A DNA stretch of 64,000 nt from Marinibactrum halimedae (GCF_021234875.1 NZ_JAJQVM010000025.1:23423-87422); one strand, 5' to 3'. Shown: positions 36,689 to 47,218, numbered from the stretch's first letter. Notes: a model not told the origin generated them from the sequence alone. Program-made: numbers and translations.

Positions 36689-37291
36689 ATGAATTCTTTA
36701 CAGCCTTTAAAAATTGGATTAACCGGCGGAATTGGCAGCGGTAAGTCGGCGGTGGTTGATCAATTCATTAAACTCGGTATACCGGTGATGGATGCAGACG
36801 ATGTGGCACGCGACGTCGTTGCGCCCGGTGAACCCGCATTGGAAAGTATTTTTGCGTACTTTGGTGAGCATTTACGATTAGACAATGGCGAGTTAAACCG
36901 CAAAGCTTTACGTGAGTTAGTCTTTACCAACAAAGATAAAAAAACGTGGCTTGAACAATTATTGCACCCGTTAATTCGCCAACGCATCAGCACTTTTTTA
37001 AACACCGACCACCCCCATTATTGTGTATTGGCCTCACCCTTATTGATTGAAACTCAGCAAACGAAAATGGTGGACAAAGTCGTGGTGGTGGATGTGCCAG
37101 TCGAAGTTCAACTGCAACGGACCGTTCACCGTGATGGTAGTAACCAAGAATTGGTGCAAAAAATCATAGATAGCCAAATAGATCGCACTGCCCGCTGCAA
37201 ACAAGCGGATTTTATTCTGGATAACAGGGGCTCATTCGACGCACTGGCAGAACAAGTAAAAGCCCTTCATGAACAACTCGTAAGAACATGA
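36689..37291 (+). CDS. coaE: Dephospho-CoA kinase
   Basis: Phosphorylates the 3'-OH of dephospho-CoA, the last step of CoA synthesis. The 200-residue length is typical. The P-loop GGIGSGKSAV is at residues 14-23, followed by MDADDVARDVVAPGEPAL, the LLHPLIRQRI segment and VVVVDVPVEVQLQRTVHRDG with the lid arginines. It follows pilD as in Pseudomonas and related genera, separated here by the palindromic element, and precedes yacG by 21 bases. Confidence 0.97.
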   Translation: MNSLQPLKIGLTGGIGSGKSAVVDQFIKLGIPVMDADDVARDVVAPGEPALESIFAYFGEHLRLDNGELNRKALRELVFTNKDKKTWLEQLLHPLIRQRISTFLNTDHPHYCVLASPLLIETQQTKMVDKVVVVDVPVEVQLQRTVHRDGSNQELVQKIIDSQIDRTARCKQADFILDNRGSFDALAEQVKALHEQLVRT

Positions 37292-37312
37292 ATAGCAACG
37301 TGAGTAACTAAC

Positions 37313-37519
37313 ATGAGTAACAAAGCCACCCTCGTACAATGCCCCACTTGCCAAACCAAGATTGAGTGGAGTGAAAAACACCCGAACCGCCCTTTCTGTT
37401 CTGAGCGCTGCAAGCTGATTGATTTGGGGGAGTGGGCCAGTGAAAACCGCCGTATTCCCGGCTCAAATGAAATGAACGATGTGTTCTCAGAGGAACTGAT
37501 CAATTCAGTAGACTATTAA
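37313..37519 (+). CDS. yacG: DNA gyrase inhibitor YacG (zinc protein)
   Basis: A 68-residue zinc-binding protein known to bind GyrB and inhibit gyrase in E. coli. The four ligands are seen in [10 protein letters not shown] and [12 protein letters not shown], followed by the conserved [12 protein letters not shown]. It begins 21 bases after coaE, the usual place. The last codons (after residue 65) form the first unit of a 15-bp tandem duplication that continues past the stop codon. Confidence 0.95.
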   Translation: MSNKATLVQCPTCQTKIEWSEKHPNRPFCSERCKLIDLGEWASENRRIPGSNEMNDVFSEELINSVDY

Positions 37520-37534
37520 TCTGTAGACTATTAA
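37508..37534. repeat. 15-bp tandem duplication at the yacG stop codon
   Basis: GTAGACTATTAA occurs at 37508-37519 and again at 37523-37534, a 15-base period. The first copy includes the yacG stop codon. The following 80 bases continue as a more decayed series with CAGAC, TAGTA and similar motifs up to about 37615. Confidence 0.6.
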
Positions 37535-37736
37535 ACAGACAGTTCAACAGACCATTTAGTAAGGCATCTAGCAGACCATCGAGTAGCGCACTTAGTAGAC
37601 AACGCAATAGGCTAGGATTGACTCAAATGAACTAAAACTATGGATAGTTATCACACGTTCAACAATATAATTTTTAAGACGTAAAAAATTCATCATTGAT
37701 AAAAATAAAAACCTAGGCGACCAAAGGAGAATGTTT

Positions 37737-40700
37737 ATGCCACGTTTGCTGGACTTTAAAGGGTTTTTGCCGTTCGTTACGATTGTGTTTCTTAATGCGT
37801 TTGTGGATCTTGGCCATAAGATTCTCATCCAAAACACCATTTTTAAAGTCTACGATGGCAGCACACAGGTGGTACTCACCGCCATTATCAACGCGTTTAT
37901 TTTGCTGCCTTTCATTCTTCTGTTTTCCCCTTCCGGTTTTATTTCAGACAAGTACCCCAAGCATCGTGTTATGCAGCTTTCCGCTGCCGCCGCTGTGGTG
38001 ATTACCCTCTTGATTACCGTGTGTTATTACTCTGGGTGGTTTTGGGCGGCTTTTGGGTTAACGTTGGCGCTGGCTGTGCAAAGCGCCATTTACAGCCCCG
38101 CCAAGTACGGCTACATTCGCGAATTGGTAGGCAAAGAGCCCTTAGCCCGTGCCAACGGCGCAGTGCAAGCCATTACCATCACCGGCATTTTATTAGGCAC
38201 GTTCGTCTTTTCGGGCTTTTTTGAGTTTCTAATCCCCAAGCCCCTAATTCAAGACACCAGCAACATCATGACGCACGTGGCCCCCGTCGGTTGGTTACTG
38301 GTGGCGTTATCGGTGGTGGAATTTGTGCTTAGTCAAAAATTACCCGAAAAAAGCCAATTGGATGAATCCAAAACCTTTTCAATTCAGTCTTACGCCAACC
38401 TCACCTATTTAAAACGTAACCTATCGACCCTTACGGGGCGACGCAGTATTTGGGAGGCCATTATCGGGTTGGCCACGTTTTGGGCGATTTCTCAGGTGCT
38501 ACTGGCCACCTTTCCCGCTTTTGCTAAAGAAGTGCTCGCCGAAACCAATACGCTCAAAATACAGGGCATTCTCGCTTGCAGTGGTTTGGGGATTATTATC
38601 GGCTCGACCATTGCTGGGCGAATGTCGAAACGCCATATTGAAACTGGGCTAATCCCGGTGGGTGCGGCAGGCATTACGATTTTATTGCTGGTGATACCCA
38701 CACTCGGCAGCCTCACGTCGATGGCGCTGGCCTTTTTATTGGTGGGCGTGATGGGCGGTATGTTTATTGTTCCCTTAAATGCCTTAATTCAGTACAACGC
38801 CCACGAAGAGGAAATGGGCACCGTCCTGGCAGGGAATAACTGGATACAAAACGTCAGCATGTTGGGCTTTTTGTTCCTGACCATCGCGCTGGCCGCACTG
38901 AACGTACCCAGCCAGTACATTATTGCGCTGCTTGCCGTGGTGGCGTTCTTCGGTGCCGGGCATACAGTGCGACGCTTACCGCACTCCTGCGCACGTATTG
39001 TGGCCGGTACCTTTTTCCGCCAGCGCTACCGCATTCAAGTAGAGGGGTTTCGTAACCTTCCCGCTACCGGTGGGGTACTGTTATTGGGTAATCACATCAG
39101 CTGGATTGATTGGGCTTTAGTGCAAATTGCCAGCCCCCGCCCGGTGAATTTCGTGATGCTCAGAGCCATTTATCAGCACCCGGTGTTAAAACCCATTTTG
39201 CGTATGTTCAACGTCATCCCCATCGCCAAAGGCTACAGCGAACAGGCACTAGAGACGGTAAACCAAAGGCTGGCCAACGGTGAAGTGGTATGTTTATTCC
39301 CAGAAGGGGCAATCAGCCGCAATGGCCAATTGGGCAAATTCCATACGGGTTTTGAAAGAGCCACCAAAGGGCTCACCGACGAACAAGCCGTAGTGGTGCC
39401 GTTTTACCTCCATGGGTTGTGGGGAAGTCGCTTTTCACGCTCCACACCGAAGTTACGAGAGGCCCGCGCACCCGTCGGTCGACGCCGTGACTTGATCGTG
39501 GCCTTTGGTAAACCATTGCCAATCAGCACCACGGCGACCGAACTCAAACCCAAAGTCTTCGAGCTGTCTATTTCCGCTTGGGAAGAGTACACCAGCGCCC
39601 TCCCCACTCTAGCTGAACAGTGGCTAATGACCGCACGACGATTTAGCCGCAGTACCGCCGCGCTGGACTACGACGGCGAGCACGTTAGCTACCGAAAATT
39701 GTTAGTCCTGAGTTTATTGGTGGCGCGTTCGTTGTCTGGACGTTACCGAGGCAAAGGAGACAGCACAGGCCAGGCCTCCAAACCGGCGTCTATCGGGATT
39801 CTTTTACCCTCAAGCTGCGCTAACCTCTGCGCGAATTTTGGCGCCTTACTGAGCCAAGAAGTGGTGGTGAATATTAACCCCCATTTGGATACCCACTTTA
39901 CCATTCAAAGCTTAAAAGAAGCCGGGGTAACCATGGTGTTATCCAGCGATCAATACCTCGAACAATTGCAAGAAAAAGGGATTTCTCTTGCACCACTGCA
40001 AGAGGCGTTTGTGTTTTCCAATATTGAAGACCTTATCGGACGCTTCCGCCCAACCAGCTTTTGGCTTATCGATGCTATTTCTCGCATTATGCCCAATCCT
40101 TTATTGCTGAGAATGTTTTCGGGTAACTTTTTTGACCCGTTACCCAGCCCCAACGATACCGCTGTGATTATTCACACGAGCGGCAGTGAATCTGCGCCCA
40201 AAGGCGTACAACTTTCTCACCGCAATGTCTTAACCAACTGCAAACAGGTTAGCGACGTATTAAACGTTCAAGAAGAAGATTCTATTCTGGCCAATATTCC
40301 GCCTTTTCATGCGTTTGGTTTCACCGTTACGACGTTAATGCCGCTACTGGAAGGGATACCTGTGGTGTGTCAGGCAGACCCAACCAATACACTGGAGCAC
40401 GCTAAAGCCATCGCTCGCCATCAAGTAAGTTTGTTATTCAGTACCGATTTACTGCTTCACAAACTTTCGTTTAATGAAAAAATCGACCCACTTATGTTGC
40501 AATCATTACGAGCAGTGATCAGTGGCAGTGATAAGTTACGGCCACATACCCGCGAAGCGTTTCAGAAAAAATTTAATAAAGTCATTTATGAAGGCTATGG
40601 CTGCACCGAAACCAGCCCGGTGATCAGCGTTAACATTCCCAATGTATTGGATTTACATTCTTGGCAGGTGCAATTTGGCAACCGAGAAGAAACGGTAGGC

Positions 40701-41375
40701 TTACCCCTCCCCGGCACCAGTGTACGCATCGTTGACCCAGAGTCGTATTCCCCATTGGCCGCCGGAGAAGAAGGTTTAATTACCGTTGCCGGTAATCAGG
40801 TAATGAAAGATTACGTTTCTTCTCAAGAGGGTTTACCCAATGAGAAAAATTCAGAAGACGATGTCTTTATTTATGACGACGATATTCGCTGGTTCAAAAC
40901 CGGAGATTACGGATTTTTAACCGCAGAAGGCTTCTTAACCATTGTGGATCGGCAATCACGGTTTGCCACTATTAACGACAAGGCAATTAGCTTGTCTCAC
41001 CTTGAAGAAGCCACCTCTGTTGCGATTGACCGAGTGTTAGCAAAGTTTGGAAACCCCACCGAAAATAAAGCAGACCCAAATTATCAAATTGTTGCGCTCA
41101 CTCATGCTTCGGCAACCCAACAACATCAGGATGAAATTGTTATTTTGATTGAAAGCAATATTGATTATACGGCGTTTCATGATGACAACGAGGAAACCTC
41201 TGAAGCGACATCGAGCCTACGGGAATTTTGCGAGGAAATTAAAAAAGACATGCCCAGTGAATCTGACACATTTCATCGCTTACAGCACGTTAAACGTATC
41301 CCGAGGCTGGGCAATGGCAAAGTGGATATGAAAAGTTGCCAGTCACTGATAACGGATATTTTCGAACAACTTTAA
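37737..41375 (+). CDS. aas: MFS / PlsC / AMP-ligase fusion (Aas-LplT-like)
   Basis: A three-part lysophospholipid repair protein. Residues 1 to about 410 form an MFS transporter like LplT, which flips lysophosphatidylethanolamine inwards. Residues about 430-640 form a PlsC-type acyltransferase with NHISWID (catalytic His453, HX4D) and FPEGAISRNG. The rest is an acyl-ACP synthetase/AMP ligase with IHTSGSESAPKG near residue 812, YEGYGCTETSP and WFKTGDYG. In E. coli lplT and aas are separate neighbours; the single-chain form is found in other proteobacteria. ATG 37737 is chosen over 37731 because GGAG is 7 bases before it and only 1 base before the other. Confidence 0.92.
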   Translation: MPRLLDFKGFLPFVTIVFLNAFVDLGHKILIQNTIFKVYDGSTQVVLTAIINAFILLPFILLFSPSGFISDKYPKHRVMQLSAAAAVVITLLITVCYYSGWFWAAFGLTLALAVQSAIYSPAKYGYIRELVGKEPLARANGAVQAITITGILLGTFVFSGFFEFLIPKPLIQDTSNIMTHVAPVGWLLVALSVVEFVLSQKLPEKSQLDESKTFSIQSYANLTYLKRNLSTLTGRRSIWEAIIGLATFWAISQVLLATFPAFAKEVLAETNTLKIQGILACSGLGIIIGSTIAGRMSKRHIETGLIPVGAAGITILLLVIPTLGSLTSMALAFLLVGVMGGMFIVPLNALIQYNAHEEEMGTVLAGNNWIQNVSMLGFLFLTIALAALNVPSQYIIALLAVVAFFGAGHTVRRLPHSCARIVAGTFFRQRYRIQVEGFRNLPATGGVLLLGNHISWIDWALVQIASPRPVNFVMLRAIYQHPVLKPILRMFNVIPIAKGYSEQALETVNQRLANGEVVCLFPEGAISRNGQLGKFHTGFERATKGLTDEQAVVVPFYLHGLWGSRFSRSTPKLREARAPVGRRRDLIVAFGKPLPISTTATELKPKVFELSISAWEEYTSALPTLAEQWLMTARRFSRSTAALDYDGEHVSYRKLLVLSLLVARSLSGRYRGKGDSTGQASKPASIGILLPSSCANLCANFGALLSQEVVVNINPHLDTHFTIQSLKEAGVTMVLSSDQYLEQLQEKGISLAPLQEAFVFSNIEDLIGRFRPTSFWLIDAISRIMPNPLLLRMFSGNFFDPLPSPNDTAVIIHTSGSESAPKGVQLSHRNVLTNCKQVSDVLNVQEEDSILANIPPFHAFGFTVTTLMPLLEGIPVVCQADPTNTLEHAKAIARHQVSLLFSTDLLLHKLSFNEKIDPLMLQSLRAVISGSDKLRPHTREAFQKKFNKVIYEGYGCTETSPVISVNIPNVLDLHSWQVQFGNREETVGLPLPGTSVRIVDPESYSPLAAGEEGLITVAGNQVMKDYVSSQEGLPNEKNSEDDVFIYDDDIRWFKTGDYGFLTAEGFLTIVDRQSRFATINDKAISLSHLEEATSVAIDRVLAKFGNPTENKADPNYQIVALTHASATQQHQDEIVILIESNIDYTAFHDDNEETSEATSSLREFCEEIKKDMPSESDTFHRLQHVKRIPRLGNGKVDMKSCQSLITDIFEQL

Positions 41376-41386
41376 AAAGAAAGCCT

Positions 41387-41446
41387 TTATGTCTTAACTA
41401 CTTATGTCTTAACTACTTATGTCTTAACTACTTATGTCTTAACTAC
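41387..41446. repeat. Four perfect 15-bp tandem repeats
   Basis: TTATGTCTTAACTAC is repeated four times without change (41387-41401, 41402-41416, 41417-41431, 41432-41446) between the convergent aas fusion and plsC-like genes. Perfect identity suggests recent expansion, so copy number may differ between strains. Confidence 0.97.
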
Positions 41447-41453
41447 GTTAAGG

Positions 41454-42086
41454 TTACTGCCGTTTTACTCGCTTCGCCACAAAATGCGCGTCGATTTGCG
41501 CTTTGATCCGCTCAACATCTCGCTCATAGTGCTCTGTTGCTTGGAAGGTATTTAGGGAATAAAACGTCTTCGTTGAATAATCCCATGCGATAAACCAAAC
41601 CGGGACATCCACTCCATGAGCAATACGCAAAAAACCCGTTTTATAACGTGACACTTTACTGCGGGTGCCTTCAGGTGTAATCGCCACCCAACACTTCTCA
41701 TGAGTGGAAAACCACGTTTGAATTTGATCGACGATAGAACGCCCTTTAGATCGATCGGTGGGAATACCACCCAGCGCCATAAAAGCGCCTTTGAATGGCC
41801 AGAAAAACGCTTCTTTCTTCATCAAATAGGAGACTTTCACCCCCACCGCCATAATTAACGGCATGGCGGTAAGAAAATCCCAATTTGACGTATGAGGTGC
41901 AAGCGCAATAACAAGCTGCTTTTCATTCGGTATTTCACCCACAAGCTTCCAGCCCATGAGTGACAATAGGGTACGCCCACACCAGCGGCTCAATGTATTT
42001 CCCATTCTTGGCATATTTTCAGGAATTTCAGCATCCGCAACATTGATTCTTTTTTGCTGTTTAATGCTGTTCAAATCGCCAAGCAT
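41454..42086 (-). CDS. PlsC family 1-acylglycerol-3-phosphate acyltransferase-like protein
   Basis: A 210-residue acyltransferase of the PlsC/LPLAT superfamily. The catalytic HX4D motif is in LAPHTSNWDFLTAM (about residue 72), and the phosphate-binding motif in TPEGTRSKVSRYKTGF (about residue 139), with GGIPTDRSKG between them. It lacks an obvious membrane anchor apart from short hydrophobic stretches. It lies convergent to the Aas-like fusion, which has its own PlsC domain, so the cell has two lysophospholipid acyltransferase activities coded side by side. The exact acyl acceptor is unknown. Confidence 0.88.
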   Translation of the reverse strand: MLGDLNSIKQQKRINVADAEIPENMPRMGNTLSRWCGRTLLSLMGWKLVGEIPNEKQLVIALAPHTSNWDFLTAMPLIMAVGVKVSYLMKKEAFFWPFKGAFMALGGIPTDRSKGRSIVDQIQTWFSTHEKCWVAITPEGTRSKVSRYKTGFLRIAHGVDVPVWFIAWDYSTKTFYSLNTFQATEHYERDVERIKAQIDAHFVAKRVKRQ

Positions 42087-42210
42087 GGTACGGTGTACTT
42101 CCTAGTTTTTGTCATGGATAAATCTTGTGACAACACTTCTTCTCAATAAACCGCCTTGCAAAGGAAGGCGGCCTTCTATCAACTAAAATTGATCAATTCA
42201 GGTTTATCAA

Positions 42211-43791
42211 TTAATGCTCTCTCGTTGACCAAAACTCTACATCAGGATAACGCTCTTGTGCCAAATTCAAGTTCACACGAGTCGGCGCGAGATAGGTTAA
42301 ATGGCCACCACCATCTATCGCGATATGGTCACTGGCTTTGCGTTTAATTTCGTCAATCGCTTTGGTATCGCTACTTTCAATCCAGCGAGCCGTTTGTACA
42401 TTCACCGGCTCATAAATGGCTTCCACTTTGTATTCGTCTTTCAAACGATAGGCCACTACTTCAAACTGAAGCACCCCCACCGCACCAACAATAATGTCGT
42501 TATTGTTTACCGGGAAAAACACCTGAGTAGAGCCCTCTTCCGACAACTGCTGTAAGCCTTTTTGCAGTTGCTTGGTTTTTAACGGATCTTTCAAGCGAAT
42601 ACGACGAAACAGTTCCGGTGCGAAGTGAGGAATACCGGTAAATTTCAACTCTTCCCCTTGGGTGAAAGTATCGCCGATTTGGATGGTCCCGTGGTTATGA
42701 AGGCCAATAATATCACCGGAAATAGCCTCATCCACCGCGCTTCGATCCCCAGCCAAAAAGGTCACCGCATCGGCAATTTTAACGTCTTTCCCTAAGCGCA
42801 CATGCTTCATTTTCATGCCTTGCGTGTACTTACCTGAGCACACCCGCATAAACGCTATACGGTCTCTGTGTTTAGGGTCCATATTGGCCTGAATTTTAAA
42901 AACAAAGCCAGAAAACTTCTCTTCCTTAGCGTCCACCTCACGTTGGCGAGTCTCTCGGTTTAACGGTGAAGGCGCCCATTCAACAAAACCATCGAGCATT
43001 TCACGAACACCAAAATTACCCAACGCCGTTCCAAAGAACACCGGAGTCATCCGACCTGCTAGGTATTCTTCAATGTCAAACTCATGAGTAGCACCGCGCA
43101 CCAGCTCGATTTCTTCGCGCACATCTTCAGCGTATGCACCTAGTAATTCATCCGCTTCTGGACTATCTAAGCCCTTAATTTGAATGTCATCGTTAATGGT
43201 GTGCCCCATGCCTTGCTGGAATACATGAATCACATCGGTATACAGGTTATACACCCCTTTAAATTCCTTCCCCATACCAATAGGCCAGTTAATTGGGGCG
43301 GCGGAAATTTTCAGAACCTCTTCGATTTCATCCATAACGTCAATGGGGTCACGAATATCGCGGTCCATTTTATTAATAAAAGACAAAATCGGCGTATCCC
43401 GAAGACGACAAACCTCCATTAACTTAATGGTGCGATCTTCCACGCCTTTGGCGCCATCAATCACCATCAATACGGAATCCACTGCCGTGAGGGTACGATA
43501 GGTATCCTCAGAAAAATCTTCGTGTCCTGGGGTATCTAAGAGGTTAACGGTGCGTTCTTTGTAAGGAAACTGCATGACCGATGAGGTCACCGAGATACCA
43601 CGCTCTTGCTCCATGCTCATCCAGTCGGACTTCGCATGAGGGCCTTTTTTACCCTTAACAGAGCCGGCTAACTGAATGGCATTTCCGAACAACAACAGCT
43701 TTTCGGTGATGGTGGTCTTACCCGCATCAGGGTGCGAGATGATAGCAAAGGTTCTACGTTGTTGAATTTGTTGAAGAAAATCAGAAGACAC
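42211..43791 (-). CDS. prfC: Peptide chain release factor 3
   Basis: Translational GTPase RF3, which removes RF1/RF2 from the ribosome after peptide release. The 526-residue protein has the G1 motif SHPDAGKTT near residue 19, G2 region [17 protein letters not shown]3 [14 protein letters not shown] and G4 NKMDRD. The RF3-type C-terminal domain includes [17 protein letters not shown] and [10 protein letters not shown]. The start is GTG (43789-43791) with AAGGG 10 bases upstream. A TATAAT lies on the - strand at 43874-43879, 83 bases upstream. Confidence 0.98.
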   Translation of the reverse strand: MSSDFLQQIQQRRTFAIISHPDAGKTTITEKLLLFGNAIQLAGSVKGKKGPHAKSDWMSMEQERGISVTSSVMQFPYKERTVNLLDTPGHEDFSEDTYRTLTAVDSVLMVIDGAKGVEDRTIKLMEVCRLRDTPILSFINKMDRDIRDPIDVMDEIEEVLKISAAPINWPIGMGKEFKGVYNLYTDVIHVFQQGMGHTINDDIQIKGLDSPEADELLGAYAEDVREEIELVRGATHEFDIEEYLAGRMTPVFFGTALGNFGVREMLDGFVEWAPSPLNRETRQREVDAKEEKFSGFVFKIQANMDPKHRDRIAFMRVCSGKYTQGMKMKHVRLGKDVKIADAVTFLAGDRSAVDEAISGDIIGLHNHGTIQIGDTFTQGEELKFTGIPHFAPELFRRIRLKDPLKTKQLQKGLQQLSEEGSTQVFFPVNNNDIIVGAVGVLQFEVVAYRLKDEYKVEAIYEPVNVQTARWIESSDTKAIDEIKRKASDHIAIDGGGHLTYLAPTRVNLNLAQERYPDVEFWSTREH

Positions 43792-43808
43792 GCTCTATTT
43801 ACCCTTTT

Positions 43809-43832
43809 TGTGTACACACCTGTGTACACACG
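43809..43832. repeat. Tandem palindromic 12-mers upstream of prfC
   Basis: TGTGTACACACC is followed directly by TGTGTACACACG. Each contains the palindrome GTGTACAC. They lie 18-41 bases upstream of the prfC start, downstream of its TATAAT box, so on the mRNA they could pair with each other or in DNA bind a dimeric regulator. Confidence 0.55.
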
Positions 43833-43980
43833 TTGACATGTACTATGAAGGCGCATAAAAAATTTAGGCGCGGATTATATCAAGTTCTTGCCAAGTCGCT
43901 AGAAGCGGCCTTATTGACAAACCTAAACATGCCTTTTCTGTTATGACTTAGCCCTCAATGACTTTATCGTCACCGTCACT

Positions 43981-44781
43981 TTAACGCTCTATCCAAATCG
44001 CACTGATAAAACGACCCGTTTCTTTCTCTCTCCGATAGGAATAAAAATTCGTGTTTTTATAAGTGCATATGTCCCCACCATAAATTTTGGATATGCCCAG
44101 CTCTGCTAACTCAGCACGAGCCAAAGCGATCAAATCACCATAGAAATGCAAGGGGGTTGCACTGGGCTTAAATGCCTTTGCAATAGAAGATAAATGTTGA
44201 TCACTGGTGGCGGACTCAAAGAAGACCTCCATAACCTCCACCCCTACCTCGAAAGACTCTTGGCCAATACAGGGGCCGAGAAAGACCATCAACGATTCGG
44301 CGGAACTGGATAAGGAATCAATGGACTGTCGAAGAATACCCTTGGCTAGCCCACGCCAGCCAGCATGAATGGCGGCAATTTCTGTCCCGCTTTCATTACA
44401 AAGCAGTACGGGTAAACAATCGGCAGTTAATACTGCACAGGCAAGGTTACTCTCCTGAGTAAAGGCGGCATCTGCGGTACGGACGGTATCGTCTGCAGAA
44501 GCTTCGATCATCGCAGTGCCATGAACTTGCTTTAGCCACTGTATTGAAACCGCCTCGCCCATGTGAGCCTGCAGACGCGACCGATTGTTTTGTAGAGCAA
44601 GCTCACTGTCTCCCACATGATCGGCCAAGTTGAAGGCATCCCAAGGGGCGACACTGACCCCACCTTTGCGATTGGTGACGACACTCTTAACCCCAGCCGG
44701 CAAGGGCCATTCTGGTACCAATATTCCCGCAACATCTATTCCCGCTTCATCGGTTGACACTAAGCTGGATGCCACACCCAT
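43981..44781 (-). CDS. pgeF: Peptidoglycan editing factor PgeF (YfiH, Cu-oxidase_4 family)
   Basis: A 266-residue YfiH/DUF152 protein. In E. coli it removes wrongly inserted L-Ser from peptidoglycan precursors. The metal site residues appear in QVHGT (His), TADCLPVLLC (Cys) and IHAGWRGLAKGI (His), the standard triad. TNRKGGVSVAPWDAFNLADHVGD is the typical N-terminal block (here TNRKGGVS and FNLADHVGD). It lies downstream of rluD on the same strand with a 69-base gap, the order seen in Pseudomonas. Confidence 0.95.
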   Translation of the reverse strand: MGVASSLVSTDEAGIDVAGILVPEWPLPAGVKSVVTNRKGGVSVAPWDAFNLADHVGDSELALQNNRSRLQAHMGEAVSIQWLKQVHGTAMIEASADDTVRTADAAFTQESNLACAVLTADCLPVLLCNESGTEIAAIHAGWRGLAKGILRQSIDSLSSSAESLMVFLGPCIGQESFEVGVEVMEVFFESATSDQHLSSIAKAFKPSATPLHFYGDLIALARAELAELGISKIYGGDICTYKNTNFYSYRREKETGRFISAIWIER

Positions 44782-44850
44782 CTCCTTTGTTGTTTATGTT
44801 TTTTGCTGTCTATGTTTTTTTATTATGTACGCTTTTCACGTCTTAAATTT

Positions 44851-45822
44851 TTATGGTAACGAGTCACCTTGCGCCGCATCGTCCACTAATGCAGATAAAA
44901 GCGCATCAAAATCTTCTGGCAACGGGGCTTGCCATTGCATGTATTCACCCGATTCTGGATGAAACAACCCCAACTGGGCCGCATGTAAGGCTTGCCTAGG
45001 AAAACGTTTTAATTGCTCCACCAACTCAGGTGACGCCCCTTTTGGGATCTTGAAACGACCGGCGTAAACACTGTCGCCCACTAGGGGGTGGCGATTGTGT
45101 GCCATATGTACGCGAATTTGATGAGTGCGCCCCGTTTCCAACTTGACTCGCACATGCGTGTGATTGGGGAATCGCTTAAGTAAACGATAATGCGTAATGG
45201 CTTCTTTTCCACCTACGTTCACCACAGCCATCAATTTACGTTGTTTGGGGTGACGCCCAATGGGAGCATTGATTTTGCCACCACCAGTCATTGTGCCAAT
45301 TACCACCGCTTCGTATTCCCGGCTCACACTGCGCTCTTGCAGCTGAGTGATCAGCTCGTTATGGGCTTGCAGTGTTTTCGCCACTACCATAAGCCCGGTG
45401 GTGTCTTTATCGAGGCGATGGACAATGCCCGCTCTAGGTAAATTTTCTTGCTCTGGACAATGAGCCAATAAGGCATTCAAAAGCGTCCCATCTCGGTTGC
45501 CTGCTGCAGGGTGTACCACCAGCCCGGCGGGTTTATTGATGACGATAATGTCATCGTCTTCATAAATGATATCCAGCTCAATGGCTTGTGGCGTCCACTC
45601 TCCTTGGGGTTGCAACTGAGCATCTAACTGCAAATTCTCACCACCGAGAAGCTTATCCTTAGGCCTGGCAGATTGAGTATCTACGGTAAGATCACCGTTT
45701 TTAATCCAGCTTTGAAGCTGAGATCGTGAAAATTCAGGGAACAATTGCGCTGCCACTTGATCCAAGCGTTGACCAGAGCAGTGATCAGGCACAATCACCT
45801 GAGTTTGAATGTGTTGAGACAT
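44851..45822 (-). CDS. rluD: 23S rRNA pseudouridine synthase RluD
   Basis: Makes pseudouridines in helix 69 of 23S rRNA (positions 1911, 1915 and 1917 in E. coli), important for ribosome assembly. The 323-residue protein has an N-terminal S4 domain (RLDQVAAQLFPEFSRSQLQSWI) and the RluA-family catalytic block GIVHRLDKDTTGLMVVAKT with the nucleophile Asp. RTHQIRVHMAHNRHPLVGD follows. It is divergent from bamD (137-base gap), the arrangement in many gammaproteobacteria. Confidence 0.97.
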   Translation of the reverse strand: MSQHIQTQVIVPDHCSGQRLDQVAAQLFPEFSRSQLQSWIKNGDLTVDTQSARPKDKLLGGENLQLDAQLQPQGEWTPQAIELDIIYEDDDIIVINKPAGLVVHPAAGNRDGTLLNALLAHCPEQENLPRAGIVHRLDKDTTGLMVVAKTLQAHNELITQLQERSVSREYEAVVIGTMTGGGKINAPIGRHPKQRKLMAVVNVGGKEAITHYRLLKRFPNHTHVRVKLETGRTHQIRVHMAHNRHPLVGDSVYAGRFKIPKGASPELVEQLKRFPRQALHAAQLGLFHPESGEYMQWQAPLPEDFDALLSALVDDAAQGDSLP

Positions 45823-46079
45823 ACGAAAAACAAACTAAACAGTCGGTGTAAGGTCACAATGGGCGCAGCACGAGATGAACCATTAGAGGCACACAAACCC
45901 GCACAAAGCTTTGGTCTGGGCACCCTCTGTGTTTAAATAGCGCCCTGTAGCCGCATTGCATGAGGTTAACAATGGCTAGTGTAACCCGGCAGTGTTCTCA
46001 TTTCGAAATGGAAAGCTCCTCTATTTGTAGAAAAAGCGCCGGTTCGGAAGTCAACAGTAGAGTGATAAGCGAAATATCT

Positions 46080-47078
46080 ATGCGTGTATTGGTAAAATTA
46101 GCGTTAGTGGCCTCCCTAGTGGCGATGTGTGGCTGCTCTATATTCGGGTCTGATGACGAGAAAGAAGATAAGTCCGGGGTCGACCCAAACACCACCGAAA
46201 AGATGGTCTACGACAACGCTCAGCGTATGTTAAGAGCCAGCCAATGGGAACCGGCCATCCGCAACCTGCAATTACTTGAAGAAAACTTTCCTTTTGGTAA
46301 TTACGCCGAACAAGCCCAACTGGAACTGGTTTACGCTTACTACCGCAGCTACCAACCCGACGCAGCCATTGCCGCTGCCGACCGCTTCATTCGCCTTCAC
46401 CCACAGCATCCGCAAGTCGATTACGCCTACTACCTTAAAGGGCTCGCTACCTTTAACAACAACGGTAATTCGTTTGACCGCTTCTTTCCTACTGATCAAT
46501 CCAAGCGTGACCCGGGTGCATCACGAGAATCCTTCGCGCACTTCTCCCAACTGCTCGCGCGCTTCCCCAACAGCCCCTACGCGCCGGACGCGCGCAAACG
46601 CATGATCTATTTACGCAACATGTTAGCAAGGGCAGAGATCAACGTAGCCAACTATTATTTCAAACGTGGCGCTTATCTAGCGGCAGCTAACCGTGGTCGT
46701 TACGTGGTTGAAAACTTTCAACAAACGCCAGCGGTACCCGATGGTCTGGCGGTCATGATTCAGGCTTATAAGCTACTGGGTATGGATGAACTGGCCAGCG
46801 AAAACTTAATCGCTCTGCACACCAACTATCCTGAATACCCGGCTTTAATGGAAAGTGGCCAATTCGACTATGCCTACGGCACCTTGCAAGATGAAAAATC
46901 GTGGGTAAGCACAGTCACTTTTGGATTGTTTGATAGCCCAGTTTCTCCCTCGTTTGATACTCGTGAGATCTACAACACTATCTACTTTGAAGATACCCAA
47001 GTCGCTCAGGAAAAATATGAACCACAGCAAAAAGAGCGCGGTTGGTTAAATCGCATTAGCTTTGGTTTAATTGATTAA
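46080..47078 (+). CDS. bamD: Outer membrane assembly lipoprotein BamD
   Basis: BamD is the essential TPR lipoprotein of the BAM complex that inserts beta-barrel proteins. The reading frame extends upstream to 45960, but the real start is the ATG at 46080, which gives the lipoprotein signal [20 protein letters not shown] with a lipobox ending in Cys. The next residues ([11 protein letters not shown]) form a flexible linker, then five TPR-like repeats ([49 protein letters not shown]). At about 332 residues it is longer than E. coli BamD (245), with a C-terminal extension as in Pseudomonas. Confidence 0.95.
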   Translation: MRVLVKLALVASLVAMCGCSIFGSDDEKEDKSGVDPNTTEKMVYDNAQRMLRASQWEPAIRNLQLLEENFPFGNYAEQAQLELVYAYYRSYQPDAAIAAADRFIRLHPQHPQVDYAYYLKGLATFNNNGNSFDRFFPTDQSKRDPGASRESFAHFSQLLARFPNSPYAPDARKRMIYLRNMLARAEINVANYYFKRGAYLAAANRGRYVVENFQQTPAVPDGLAVMIQAYKLLGMDELASENLIALHTNYPEYPALMESGQFDYAYGTLQDEKSWVSTVTFGLFDSPVSPSFDTREIYNTIYFEDTQVAQEKYEPQQKERGWLNRISFGLID

Positions 47079-47121
47079 TTTAACTGTAGACTTTATCTGT
47101 CTGTACATTCAGCAGACAAAG

Positions 47122-47169
47122 AAACATCAAGGTAGAGAAATATCAAGAAAGAGAAACACCCAGATAGAA
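47122..47169. repeat. Degenerate 16-bp tandem repeat after bamD
   Basis: AAACATCAAGGTAGAG (47122-47137), AAATATCAAGAAAGAG (47138-47153) and AAACACCCAGATAGAA (47154-47169) are three adjacent units, 12-13 of 16 bases shared. They lie between the bamD stop and its terminator. Confidence 0.5.
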
Positions 47170-47204
47170 AAAAGCGGTCTCAATTGATGACCGCTTTTTT
47201 TACG
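47168..47204. terminator. Bidirectional terminator between bamD and nadE
   Basis: AAAAAAGCGGTC and GACCGCTTTTTT form a perfect 12-bp stem with a 9-base loop, ending in a T-run on both strands. It separates the convergent bamD and nadE genes. Confidence 0.9.
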
Positions 47205-47218
47205 TCAGAGAAAGCTTC

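Noticed and set aside
45960..46079. Upstream extension of bamD
   Set aside because: The lipoprotein signal peptide must be N-terminal; it begins at 46080.
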